Positions 1 to 8,823 of a stretch of 64,000 nucleotides of DNA are shown here, piece after piece (the stretch's first letter is position 1; the number at the start of each line of letters is the position of its first letter). The notes below the pieces were generated by a model. The model was not told the origin of the DNA and searched no databases. It was given only the letters and a program-made list of their open reading frames with translations. Source of the stretch: Ulvibacterium marinum (GTDB lineage: Bacteria; Bacteroidota; Bacteroidia; Flavobacteriales; Flavobacteriaceae); the NCBI RefSeq assembly GCF_003626755.1, contig NZ_RBCJ01000002.1, forward strand, positions 558,001 to 622,000, read 5' to 3'. The position numbers and the translations under genes are program-made.

Positions 1-19
1 TTATCGGTAAGTGGCTGTT

Positions 20-667
20 TCATTGTTTTTTGTTTTTGAAATTGAACCGAAAACCATATTGAAATGAAAAGGTGGGCAAGGCTCCTGCATTGTATGACGT
101 TCTCATGGTATAGTTAATATTAAAATAGCTACCGGAACGTACTTTGCCTTTGCGCCATCTGCCAATTCCTACCGATAATGAAGGTGCATAATACCCACGT
201 CCAGGCAAGAAAACCTTATTGACCTCATCGCCGTTGACCTCATAGGTCTCCGGTAAAAAAGAACGGTAATACCCCAAAGGATTCAGTTCTATGCTAAACT
301 GTTTTCCCTTTTTATTGGTGCGGCGCCAGGTTAGCCCAAAATTAGTATATGCGCCTGTATCCGTTTTTGACGAAAAGTTAGTGACAAACCCCAAATTTCC
401 ATTAAATAGGAACTGGTGGGTATTGGTTCGCTCCTTACCTCTGCGGCTTTTTGTTTTTTCGCTTTCTTTCCAGAGGTATTCTGCGCCAACCGACAGACCA
501 TTACTCCAAAAAACAGTGCCAACGAATCCCACTTTAAATTCGGTTCTGTCCCAGAAGTACTCTGAGAGTCGCGTGTTTGTCGTTTGGCTTTTTGATTTTT
601 TTTGCCCGTAGCCAAAAAAGGTAAATTGGAGTAGAAAAAGAAGGAGTAATTGTGGTTTGCGCCTCAT
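20..667 (-). CDS. Secreted hypothetical protein, possible outer-membrane beta-barrel
   Basis: A 215-residue protein of no family I recognise. It opens with a clear signal peptide (about residues 1-21, hydrophobic LLLLFLLQFTFFGY, cleavage likely after YGQ). The mature part is rich in Lys/Arg, Gly and aromatic residues in alternating patterns and ends in short amphipathic stretches (FSFQYGFRFNF). That suits a small outer-membrane beta-barrel or a conserved periplasmic protein, but this is inference. It is the last gene on the left edge and reads leftward with a promoter-like TATTTTTG box 20 bases upstream. Its neighbour on the right, the LytTR pair, points the same way but is 270 bases off and need not be linked. 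Confidence 0.75.
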   Translation of the reverse strand: MRRKPQLLLLFLLQFTFFGYGQKKSKSQTTNTRLSEYFWDRTEFKVGFVGTVFWSNGLSVGAEYLWKESEKTKSRRGKERTNTHQFLFNGNLGFVTNFSSKTDTGAYTNFGLTWRRTNKKGKQFSIELNPLGYYRSFLPETYEVNGDEVNKVFLPGRGYYAPSLSVGIGRWRKGKVRSGSYFNINYTMRTSYNAGALPTFSFQYGFRFNFKNKKQ

Positions 668-686
668 AGGTTGGGTTAGGTGCAGA

Positions 687-694
687 CAAAAATA
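687..694 (-). promoter_or_regulatory. Bacteroidota -7 box (TATTTTTG) upstream of the secreted protein
   Basis: On the minus strand the sequence reads TATTTTTG, matching the TAnnTTTG -7 box of Bacteroidota sigma-70 promoters. The predicted start site lies a few bases further on, leaving a short leader before the ATG at 667. No convincing -33 TTG is seen at the usual distance. Confidence 0.4.
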
Positions 695-940
695 TCTTTA
701 CAAAAACCAATTACCGTTAAAAATATGGTAATTAAAACTTAAGAAGTAGATAAAAATATCTTGGAATACTTTTTCGACGAACCGTAAACGAATCCTTTGT
801 AGCTTAAAGAGCTAAGAAGGGAAGTGGGGGAGGTGAAAGTGTATGGAATGGGAAAGTAATTAAACACTCCCTTTTAATAAGGTGTTCCGTAACCAATCTT
901 GATTGAAAACTTTATTCTTGAAGATTAGACCAAAGCTAGT

Positions 941-1639
941 TTAAAGCCACTTGGCCTTTAGATCTTTGTACTTGGTTCTTCCAATAGGGATACGCGCCCC
1001 GTTTTTTAGCTCGGCTATATATTTGCTGCCGGATGCTACACTAATTTTCTTTATCTCAGCTATTTTTACTAGGTACGACTTGTGTACCCGTTCAAAAGCA
1101 TGCGATAATAACTGTTCCAATTTTTCGAGTGATTTATCATGAAGTTCTTTTCTTCCATCTGTTAGAAAGAGCTCGGTATAGGTACCGGCCCCTTTAATGT
1201 AAAGGACATCCTGTATGGGGATTAACTGTAATTTTTGTCTTTTTTTTATTGCTAAAAATTTAGTGGTATTAGTCACCATTTTTTCTTTTGTGACTATTCG
1301 GTTAAAGGCTTGCTCCAACCGATTTCTGTTAAAGGGTTTTGGCACAAAATCAAGTACCCCATATTCAAAAGCTGTAATGGCCTGATTCTTATAAGCGGAA
1401 ATGATTATGGTATGAAACGACTCGGAAACCGCTTTCGTAAGCAAGTCAAAACCACTGTCACCGTTAAGGTTTAAATCCAAAAGAACAAGGTCTAATGAAT
1501 TGTTTTCAATAAATCCCAATGCCTCTTGGAGTTTATTTATATGGGTTAAGGATTGTAAGGCATCACCAAGAATAGCACGAGTCATACGTTGGATTCTATT
1601 GGCAATTCTTGATTCATCTTCAACAATTAAAATGTTCAT
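941..1639 (-). CDS. LytTR-family response regulator
   Basis: A 232-residue response regulator. Residues 1-118 form a receiver domain with acidic pocket E7/D8, phosphoacceptor Asp55 (LVLLDLNLNG) and the conserved Lys101 (FVPKPF). Residues about 128-232 form a LytTR DNA-binding domain (LIPIQDVLYIKGAGTYTELF and the later HKSYLVKI stretch). It should be phosphorylated by the histidine kinase encoded 4 bases upstream on the same strand, with which it clearly forms an operon. LytTR regulators bind direct repeats upstream of target promoters; the target here cannot be told from the sequence. Length and domain order are normal for the family. Confidence 0.95.
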   Translation of the reverse strand: MNILIVEDESRIANRIQRMTRAILGDALQSLTHINKLQEALGFIENNSLDLVLLDLNLNGDSGFDLLTKAVSESFHTIIISAYKNQAITAFEYGVLDFVPKPFNRNRLEQAFNRIVTKEKMVTNTTKFLAIKKRQKLQLIPIQDVLYIKGAGTYTELFLTDGRKELHDKSLEKLEQLLSHAFERVHKSYLVKIAEIKKISVASGSKYIAELKNGARIPIGRTKYKDLKAKWL

Positions 1640-1643
1640 CTCC

Positions 1644-3329
1644 CTAAGAATATATTTTTATAGTGTTTTTCCAACCATGATTTACGGGTTCTGAGGTAAG
1701 TTCCCATTGCTCATGATAACTCTCAGTAAGTCGAGCCTTGATATACTTCAGCCCTGTACCTTCTTTTTTAGTATTCGCTTCTTGTCTCACAGCAGCAGCA
1801 AATGTTAAAAATGTATAACGTTTATAATCGCTATTCGATTCATAAACAAGTTTAAATTTAATACTGTTATCATCTAAGGGCAAGCTATGCGTAATTCCGT
1901 TTTCCAACAATGTATGAAGAATTCCTGGGGGTACTTTTTGCCCGGGATCTATGCCTTCTTCCTCCCAAGAATAGTTCACTTCTTTTCGGTATTCCATAAT
2001 CTCAAGATGTGTACGACACAGTGCTATTTCTTGGGTAATAGATATTAAGGTTTGATTTTCAATTTGATTCAGAAGATCAAATTCTTTAGCCAAGGCTTCT
2101 ATAAACAAGACGCCTTTCTTTGGAGTCTCTTCTATCCAGTCTATCAACGAAGTGAGTGTATTCATTAGAAAATGGGGTTGGATATTCTTTTTAAGTAATT
2201 CTAGGCGTAGCCGCGTAGATTGGACCAAAGAATTTTCATAGGCCAATCGTTGTTCTTTGATTCGTAGGGAAAGCAAATACAGCATGTTAAGCAGAATCAG
2301 ACTAAAACCTGTGAAAAGACTCAAATTAAATGAAACGGAATAACGCATGAATATGCAGAGGAGTAGGGTAAAGAATACTAAAAAAGCGCCTTTTGCTTTC
2401 TTGTATACACCAAAAACCGCTATGCCTAAGGAAAACACCAATAAGCTAAACGCCATATTTAAGATTGTGTAATCAAATAAGTGGTGCTCAATAGAGAATA
2501 TAAACAAAAGAATAGCAGTGTAAATACCTAAGAAGAGTTTCCATTTGGGGTAGGGAAACTGCATGGAAAAGTAGAGTGGAATTGAAAACGAAATACCGAA
2601 CATTAGACCGGTAATAACTTCTAAACGTACAACATGCAAGCTGTAATGGATCGGTACGGTTGTTCTCACAAAGTGGGTCATTGTTAAGCCAAAAAAGAGA
2701 AAACAACTGATGCTAAAAATAAGTGCAGGGTATTCTTTTTTATTGCCTAAGAATAGAAAAAGAAAATAGATTGCAGCAATAAGAAAAGCCCCTGCAAAAA
2801 CGTGCATATAGGAGTTTTGAATCAACCGGTCAGTAAGTAGATCATCGTAATCATCTATCTTCAACCCGTAATTACCAATATGATCCGGATAATAATAATT
2901 GCTCAGGCGTATTGCCATTACATGTTCGCCTGTATTGGTCAAATCAGTGGGTATAATAAAAGTGGTCCACAATTTACCTTCTGGAGGTAAATCTGCTTCC
3001 TGCCCCGGATTTCCATTTTTGCCTATTAAGACTCCATCCCAAAATACCTCATACTCACCGTAGACTTCTAATCGAAAACCATAGGGTTTTAATGCTTCTG
3101 GGGCTTTTAGAATATCGATTTTCGTCCTGGACCAGAAAACCTGACCATCTGGCACTAATGCTATGCGTTTTTTCCAGTGCTGATCATTCAGGTCTGTGGC
3201 TGCCCACTCAGGTTGATCTCCTATTCGAAATACCGTCCTATATTCATTAAAAACAGGCTTTGGGTTTTGGGAACACGAGGTTACCAATAACACTGGGCAT
3301 ACGAAAAGAAAGTATAGTAGATATCTCAA
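1644..3329 (-). CDS. 7TM sensor histidine kinase, His_kinase (LytS/AlgZ-like) family
   Basis: A 561-residue membrane kinase. It starts with a lipoprotein-type signal ending in VTSC (Cys19), followed by an extracytoplasmic jelly-roll-like region (about 25-165; motif FRLEVYGEYEVFWDG). Seven hydrophobic segments follow, roughly at 177-195, 202-222, 238-258, 264-283, 288-308, 314-330 and 335-355, the layout of 7TMR-DISM receptors. The kinase core is of the His_kinase type: phosphoacceptor His386 in KKNIQPHFLMNTL, an N-box near PPGILHTLLENGITHS and a final GTGLKYIKARL glycine motif. It is co-transcribed with the LytTR regulator 4 bases downstream. The ligand is unknown; the jelly roll suggests a carbohydrate-like or small extracellular signal, which is inference. 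Confidence 0.93.
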   Translation of the reverse strand: MRYLLYFLFVCPVLLVTSCSQNPKPVFNEYRTVFRIGDQPEWAATDLNDQHWKKRIALVPDGQVFWSRTKIDILKAPEALKPYGFRLEVYGEYEVFWDGVLIGKNGNPGQEADLPPEGKLWTTFIIPTDLTNTGEHVMAIRLSNYYYPDHIGNYGLKIDDYDDLLTDRLIQNSYMHVFAGAFLIAAIYFLFLFLGNKKEYPALIFSISCFLFFGLTMTHFVRTTVPIHYSLHVVRLEVITGLMFGISFSIPLYFSMQFPYPKWKLFLGIYTAILLFIFSIEHHLFDYTILNMAFSLLVFSLGIAVFGVYKKAKGAFLVFFTLLLCIFMRYSVSFNLSLFTGFSLILLNMLYLLSLRIKEQRLAYENSLVQSTRLRLELLKKNIQPHFLMNTLTSLIDWIEETPKKGVLFIEALAKEFDLLNQIENQTLISITQEIALCRTHLEIMEYRKEVNYSWEEEGIDPGQKVPPGILHTLLENGITHSLPLDDNSIKFKLVYESNSDYKRYTFLTFAAAVRQEANTKKEGTGLKYIKARLTESYHEQWELTSEPVNHGWKNTIKIYS

Positions 3330-3570
3330 GCTTGTCTTGATGCGGTTAATAGTGCAAGATAATCATTACGATCCGCCTCTTCGAGTAGTTCACTAGCGCA
3401 TAGAGCAGTTGGCAAAATTTAGGTTGGATGGATGAGAGCCAAGTACCAAATTTGCATTGACGCCAATAATAAACCCATCTCGTCGAGGTGTATTTTATCG
3501 ATTTGAAAATTAACTGTATGCATTAAATATGAACAATATGAAGGGAAAGAGAGTTGTCGTATCATTGTTA

Positions 3571-4776
3571 ATGAAAACTGTGAAAAACAAAAATGAGCTC
3601 TTACTTTTACTGTTTCTTATTCTAACAAGTGCAGGTTTTGCCCAACAAAGTGGTGGTCTCGCACCGAAGGCTACGACTGACGAGGCTGCGCTCTCATTCC
3701 GGGATATTCCTTATCTCAAAAAAGCCTTTATCGATGCAGCCCCAGCCGATAGAAAAGACGGTATCCTCGTGGGTGAATTGGGCATCGATGGTGGCAATAA
3801 AGCGATGATTCTTAAGGTGGTACAGGAGATTGCTGATAACAATGAAGGTAAATTTGACAGCTTTCTTATAGTTCATAAGGATAAGCTCCTCTTTGAATCT
3901 TATTACTTACACGGTCGCATCAATCTGCCCCATTTCCAAGCGTCAGCTACCAAGGCTTATACCAGTATGGCACTGGGTCGTGCCATCCAGATGGGATATC
4001 TGACCATGGCCGATTTAGACAAGCCGTTGGTCAGCTTTCTCAAAGACCTGGACCCGACAAAATTTGTTGAGGGTGCAGAAAAGATTACGCTGCACCAGGC
4101 GCTGACTATGCGTTCCGGTATCCGGATCCGCAAGGAACAGCGAGAGGCATTCGAGAAAACCCCCGCTAATTTAAAAGGTCAGGGGCTAGTTCAGGCTTAC
4201 CTCGGGCATAGTGCGCCTATTACAGTAGCGTCTCAGAGTTTTTTATATCAAAACGATCCAATGTTGGTGATGCAAGTCATCGAGGCCGCCGTACCGGGGT
4301 CGGCCATGGATTTTATTAAAAATGAACTCCTTGACAAAATGGGCATTACCAATTATGTCTGGCAGACTGACGTTAGCGGCCTGACTTCGTCGGGTGCTTA
4401 CTCGCGCATGACATCGCGTGATATGGTCAAATGGGGTACTTTGGCCATGAACAAAGGCAAATGGAATGGAGAACAGCTGGTTCCGGAAGCGTTTATCGTC
4501 AAAGCAACCAGCAGGATCATTTATACCGGCGATGATGATGTCTACGGCGGCGGCAAAGATGTCTCTAATCAGGGGTACGGCTATTACTGGTGGAATGCAG
4601 ATCTAAAATATGGAGATAAAAGTTATTTCAGCGCATCCGCTCAAGGCGGTGGCGGCCAGTATATCATCCTGATTGAGGAGCTTGATTTAATAATCGTGGT
4701 TACTGCTCATAACAACGATAACAGTACCCTGCAAATAATAGCAGAGCGGATCTTACCGGCTTTTATCAAGAAATAG
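3571..4776 (+). CDS. Secreted serine hydrolase, class C beta-lactamase fold
   Basis: A penicillin-binding-protein/beta-lactamase-fold hydrolase of about 400 residues. The ATG at 3571 is preferred because it gives a normal signal peptide (MKTVKNKNELLLLL, ending GFAQ); an in-frame ATG at 3529 would add 14 residues. Counting from 3529, the active-site SxxK is S139-A-T-K142, the YxN motif is YQN in SFLYQNDPML, and a glycine-rich QGGGGQY replaces the KTG triad. Such proteins are usually esterases or peptidases acting in the periplasm, not antibiotic resistance enzymes. The whole domain is repeated as the C-terminal half of the protein two genes downstream, sharing stretches such as KAYTS and LGRAIQMGYL. 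Codons here are visibly more G/C-rich than in that copy. Confidence 0.88.
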   Translation: MKTVKNKNELLLLLFLILTSAGFAQQSGGLAPKATTDEAALSFRDIPYLKKAFIDAAPADRKDGILVGELGIDGGNKAMILKVVQEIADNNEGKFDSFLIVHKDKLLFESYYLHGRINLPHFQASATKAYTSMALGRAIQMGYLTMADLDKPLVSFLKDLDPTKFVEGAEKITLHQALTMRSGIRIRKEQREAFEKTPANLKGQGLVQAYLGHSAPITVASQSFLYQNDPMLVMQVIEAAVPGSAMDFIKNELLDKMGITNYVWQTDVSGLTSSGAYSRMTSRDMVKWGTLAMNKGKWNGEQLVPEAFIVKATSRIIYTGDDDVYGGGKDVSNQGYGYYWWNADLKYGDKSYFSASAQGGGGQYIILIEELDLIIVVTAHNNDNSTLQIIAERILPAFIKK

Positions 4777-4799
4777 CAAACATTGTCAAAATCTAAATA

Positions 4800-5714
4800 A
4801 TGAGAAAAACGTATTTTATTTTGATGCTTGTATTGACTCTGTTTTTAAATGCCTGCAACACTAAAAAACAAGAATCAAAAAACAATGATTCACCAACGAT
4901 AGAAAGCCCCTATTTTGGACAAAAACCACCAGGCTTAATTCCAAAAGATTTTGCTGCCGGAATTGTTTCAATCAATGGAAGGAATGAAGCGGGTATTTCG
5001 TTTTCTCCTGATTTAGACGAAGTATATTTTACGGCCAATAAAAAAGATGAAGAAACAGCTATCTATTTCTCAAAACTTAATGGTAATAAATGGACTCCCG
5101 TTAAAAGAGCAAATTTCACCAATGGGGGAAAAAATGAGGAATTATATCCATTCGTTAGTCTTAATGATAAAAGGATTTACTTCACCGCTTTGGATTCTAT
5201 TTTTTCGGATGAGAAAATTTGGTACGTAAACCGCTTAGAGGATTCCTGGAGTGATGCCATACAACTTGATTCACCTCTAAATGATGACCTGGTTTTTTAT
5301 ATTAATCAAGCTAAAAACGGAGATCTTTTTTATACCAATATATCAAAGCGAAAAATGTATTATGCACCCAACAAAAACGGTGAATTTTCCGAAGTACAGG
5401 AAGTTGAACTTGAATTTGGTCATCACGGGTTTATTTCCCCATCTCAAGAGTATTTGCTGGTACATACTCGAAACAAAGAAAATGAAAAAAGAAAAGATGC
5501 GGATATTTATGTCTGCTTTAAGGAAAAAGACGGGACATGGACAAAACCAATTGGCTTTGGAAATGAAGTAAATTCTAATTTTAATGAAGGGTGCCCGAGT
5601 ATCACGCCAGATGGCAAATATTTGTTTTTTAGTAAATCCAACGACGAAGATGAGTTATCAAATTTGTATTGGGTGAGCACGGCAATTATAGAAAAACTTA
5701 GACCAAAACAATAA
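4800..5714 (+). CDS. PD40 (WD40-like) beta-propeller lipoprotein
   Basis: A 304-residue lipoprotein. The signal peptide ends in LFLNAC, so the lipidated Cys lies at about residue 19, followed by a Lys/Asn/Ser-rich linker. The rest contains repeated PD40-type blades (ISFSPDLDEVYFTANK, YPFVSLNDKRIYFTA, CPSITPDGKYLFFSK), in which a Ser/Pro-Asp turn precedes a YF-rich strand. Proteins of this kind are common in Bacteroidota and are thought to bind sugars or proteins at the periplasmic face; no catalytic residues are evident. It lies 23 bases after the beta-lactamase-fold gene and 53 bases before the esterase fusion, so the three are probably one transcript. The exact partner is unknown. Confidence 0.85.
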   Translation: MRKTYFILMLVLTLFLNACNTKKQESKNNDSPTIESPYFGQKPPGLIPKDFAAGIVSINGRNEAGISFSPDLDEVYFTANKKDEETAIYFSKLNGNKWTPVKRANFTNGGKNEELYPFVSLNDKRIYFTALDSIFSDEKIWYVNRLEDSWSDAIQLDSPLNDDLVFYINQAKNGDLFYTNISKRKMYYAPNKNGEFSEVQEVELEFGHHGFISPSQEYLLVHTRNKENEKRKDADIYVCFKEKDGTWTKPIGFGNEVNSNFNEGCPSITPDGKYLFFSKSNDEDELSNLYWVSTAIIEKLRPKQ

Positions 5715-5767
5715 AACTACAACTACTGCCAACACGGTTAAGAAAAGTAAACTATTAAAAAAGAAAC

Positions 5768-7756
5768 ATGAATTCAATAAAGTTATTAATATTGATATTT
5801 GCCATTTCGTTACAAGCCGCCTTTGCTCAAGAAAATAGCGTAAACGGAAATTCGCAAGTAGTGAAAGGGTCTTCCTTAGAATTGCCACTTATTCAGGTAA
5901 TCCCGATAAAGGATACCAAGAATGATAGACAATATGAGCTTTTTATAAAACTTCCAGAAGGATATTCAGAAAATAGTAATATTCAATATCCGGTGATTTA
6001 CTATACAGATGCGATGTGGCATGTAGAAATACTATCTGCCTCTACAGAATATATGCTTGAAGATGTAATTCTAGTCGGAATTTCCTGGCAGAAGGACATA
6101 AATGAAGACCTGAAAAATGAAGTAGGAGCGCATGTGAGTCGGTTTCGAGATTACAGTTTTCGTAAATCGAACAAACCTGAAATTCAAACAAAATTTCAAT
6201 TAGGGCAAGCAGATAAACATCTAAACTTTATTCGCGATGATGTAATTACCTATGTTGACAATACCTATCGAACCGACTCAAATAGTCGTACCTATTTCGG
6301 TTATTCCATGGGCGGAGAATTCGGTGCTTATATACTACTATCTCAACCCGATACCTTTAACAATTACATTCTTGGCAGTCCATCGATCAAAAATGAAGTT
6401 CCTTATTTATCTGAACTTAATTCGACATTTGGACCTTTCGATGCATCGAATAGAAACTCGAGTCTGAATGCGAATGTTTTCATTTCATACGGCTCCTTAG
6501 AACAAGAGATGGTTAAACCTATCGAGGAATTTATTGGTGTATTAAAAGATAGAAGAGATGATGGTTTATCGGTGCAAAAAGAAGTCATAGACGGTAATCA
6601 TGGAACTGCATTCCCTATGACAGCCGTTCGGAGTGTCGCTTGGTTGTCATCCCTGATGAGTCATGTTTCGGCGAATAGCAAGCAGGTCTCGTTCTGGTCG
6701 ATTCCGAATCTTAATAATCCATATGTTAGTACCGCCCCAGAGGACAGAAAAGATGGAATATCAGTTGATACCTTATCGGTGAATAGCGATGATCGAAACG
6801 CAATCCTTAACCTTTCCCAGGAGATTTTTGAAGGCAAGCATGGAAGCTATGATGCGCTACTCATTGCACACAAAAACAAATTAGTTTTTGAATCCTATTA
6901 TAAAAAAGGTCGTATCAACTTACCTCATGGACAGGCATCGGCAGTAAAAGCATACACCAGTTTGGTTTTAGGTAGAGCTATTCAAATGGGTTACCTATCC
7001 ATGGAAGATCTAAACAAACCCTTGGTTAGTTTTCTAAAAGATGTTGATCCTAAAAAATTTACCAAAGGGGCTGAAAAAATCACGCTTCATAAGGCGTTGA
7101 CCATGCACGGAGGATTGAATATAGATAGCGACGAATGGAAAGAAATTGAGAAAGATTCGGTTCGATTAAAGGGCCAAGGGCTGGTTCAGACGCTTTTGGA
7201 GCAAAGCGGACCTATCACGTCAGCGTCTCAGACATATTTGTATGGTAATTTCAATCCAATGTTGGTGATGACGGTCATTGACGCCGTTGTCCCAGGAACG
7301 GCTAAGGATTTTATTAAAAGGGAGCTACTGGACAAAATCGGTATTACAAATTACAAATGGTCAGATCATATTAGTGGTTTGCCAGAAGCAGGGTGGCGGG
7401 CAAATATCATGTCTCGCGACATGCTCAAACTGGGCAATTTGGTTCTTAATAAAGGTAAAGTAAATGGCGAGCAGCTCATTTCTGCAGCATATCTTGCCAA
7501 AGCCGCCAGCGGAATTGTAAAGCCTACACAAGATTGGATGCCCAAAGACTATCGTTACGGTTATTTTTGGTATCAAACCCCCATAAATGTAGGAGACAAG
7601 AGTTATGATACAGCATTTGCTTGGGGAGGCGGTGGACAACGGGTAATAGTGATAGAAGAACTTGATTTAACCATTGTAATTTCTGGTCATGATGGTGAAG
7701 ATAAAATAATGACTCAAATTGCTGAAATTGTTATACCTGCGTTTGTTAAACAATAA
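5768..7756 (+). CDS. Secreted esterase / beta-lactamase-fold two-domain fusion
   Basis: A 662-residue exported fusion protein. Signal peptide 1-21 (LLILIFAISLQAAFAQ). Residues about 35-300 are an alpha/beta hydrolase of the IroE/esterase D type: nucleophile Ser180 in GYSMGG, catalytic His278 in IDGNHGTAF. Residues about 318-662 repeat the beta-lactamase-fold domain of the gene at 3571, with S391-A-V-K394, YGN in place of YxN, and AWGGGGQ near the end. Stretches such as GRINLPH, KAYTS and LGRAIQMGYL are shared with the stand-alone copy, so one arose from the other by duplication. Two serine hydrolases on one chain suggest sequential ester cleavage of one periplasmic substrate; the substrate is not known. 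Confidence 0.87.
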   Translation: MNSIKLLILIFAISLQAAFAQENSVNGNSQVVKGSSLELPLIQVIPIKDTKNDRQYELFIKLPEGYSENSNIQYPVIYYTDAMWHVEILSASTEYMLEDVILVGISWQKDINEDLKNEVGAHVSRFRDYSFRKSNKPEIQTKFQLGQADKHLNFIRDDVITYVDNTYRTDSNSRTYFGYSMGGEFGAYILLSQPDTFNNYILGSPSIKNEVPYLSELNSTFGPFDASNRNSSLNANVFISYGSLEQEMVKPIEEFIGVLKDRRDDGLSVQKEVIDGNHGTAFPMTAVRSVAWLSSLMSHVSANSKQVSFWSIPNLNNPYVSTAPEDRKDGISVDTLSVNSDDRNAILNLSQEIFEGKHGSYDALLIAHKNKLVFESYYKKGRINLPHGQASAVKAYTSLVLGRAIQMGYLSMEDLNKPLVSFLKDVDPKKFTKGAEKITLHKALTMHGGLNIDSDEWKEIEKDSVRLKGQGLVQTLLEQSGPITSASQTYLYGNFNPMLVMTVIDAVVPGTAKDFIKRELLDKIGITNYKWSDHISGLPEAGWRANIMSRDMLKLGNLVLNKGKVNGEQLISAAYLAKAASGIVKPTQDWMPKDYRYGYFWYQTPINVGDKSYDTAFAWGGGGQRVIVIEELDLTIVISGHDGEDKIMTQIAEIVIPAFVKQ

Positions 7757-8823
7757 GCGTTGGCAGCGGCAACTGCAAATCTTTGATTTGTAATTATGAG
7801 GACATATTTATCAAATAGGAATGGGCCGGGTAATGTTGCATACTATTCAAATTATAGTATCCTGTGGATGGTATTTGGATACGCTTTGAGGTTGAGCATA
7901 AAATGTATAGTTACTATTTGTTTTGATTATGAATCATCCACTGGATAATCCATAATCAAAAGTGTACTATAATGTCTTGCATTATGCAGCATAAAAAGCA
8001 AAGGTCTAGTAGACCTTAATCTTTTTTGAGCGAGATGGTGCGCGGGCATATTTTGTACTACACTTTCTTTGGCCACCGCTTCATCTCGCCAAAACTTGTC
8101 CGCCTTTGGTGGAAAAGCAATCACCCACTGGGTAATTCCTTTTTATCGCGTCTAAAAACTCTCTCTGAAAAGGTAATGAAACCGAGGGCCGGATTTTGAA
8201 ACAAACGAAATTACTTCTTTCCGAGGTTCATGAATACCTTTAAAAAACAATAAGCCAGCAATGAATAAACACCTGCCCCTACCGAAACGGGTACATTCGG
8301 GCGGGCTTATTATGCGCCTGTCCGCCTCTGGCGGAAGCCGATGGTAGGAGGGGAGTGTAATGCCTACCTGCCGCAGCAGGCGAAGGCAGGTGTGTGGAAT
8401 GAAAAACTATGGATGACAGCGGAAAAGATTAGGCGAATATAATGTCTAGTTAAACGATGAATTTTAACCACTTTTAATTCCATAAAAGGTGAATTAAAGA
8501 AACTACTGAGAAGAACCACAAATGAATCTAGGTATAGCTTATCCTACGATATTATTTGTGCAACTACATAATTTTAAATTGTTATAGCTTCAAAATTTTT
8601 AGTAATACTGTATAATTTTTTGACACTTCTGTATAGATTTTTTACAAATAAAAAACACATAGGTTCAATATTATTTTTAATGATCTAATATTCAATCACT
8701 TATGAGGGTGGCACAAAATTCGAGATACTTTAATAAGAATATTGTTATCAAAAAAATAGAATGATACCATACGGTAACATACTTCGATAGAATTAATTCA
8801 ATAAAATACTTAAAATTATTACT
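7757..8823. repeat. Non-coding gap carrying dispersed repeat copy A
   Basis: A 1.07-kb gap without a credible gene. From about 7920 to 8430 it carries a composite repeat also seen at 13265-13690, 9960-10170 and 20165-20300. Shared blocks include a hairpin followed by CTTTTTTGAGCGAGAT (about 7985-8043), a stretch with ATCACCCACTGGGTAAT (about 8118), ATGAATACCTTTAAAA (about 8230), ACCGAAACGG plus TTCGGGCGGG (8281-8305), GCCTGTCCGCC plus GGCGG (about 8317) and GTAGGAGGGGAG (about 8344). The final 400 bases (8430-8823) are very A/T-rich and presumably hold the promoter of the next gene. The short frame at 7927-8124 is part of the repeat. Confidence 0.75.

Noticed and set aside
3571-4776. Antibiotic-resistance beta-lactamase
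   Set aside because: The SxxK/YxN fold is shared by many esterases and peptidases; the KTG triad is replaced by a glycine-rich stretch and the context is not one of resistance.
7927-8124. 65-residue frame on the minus strand
   Set aside because: It lies inside a dispersed repeat; equivalent frames in the other copies are broken or different, so it is a by-product of the repeat.
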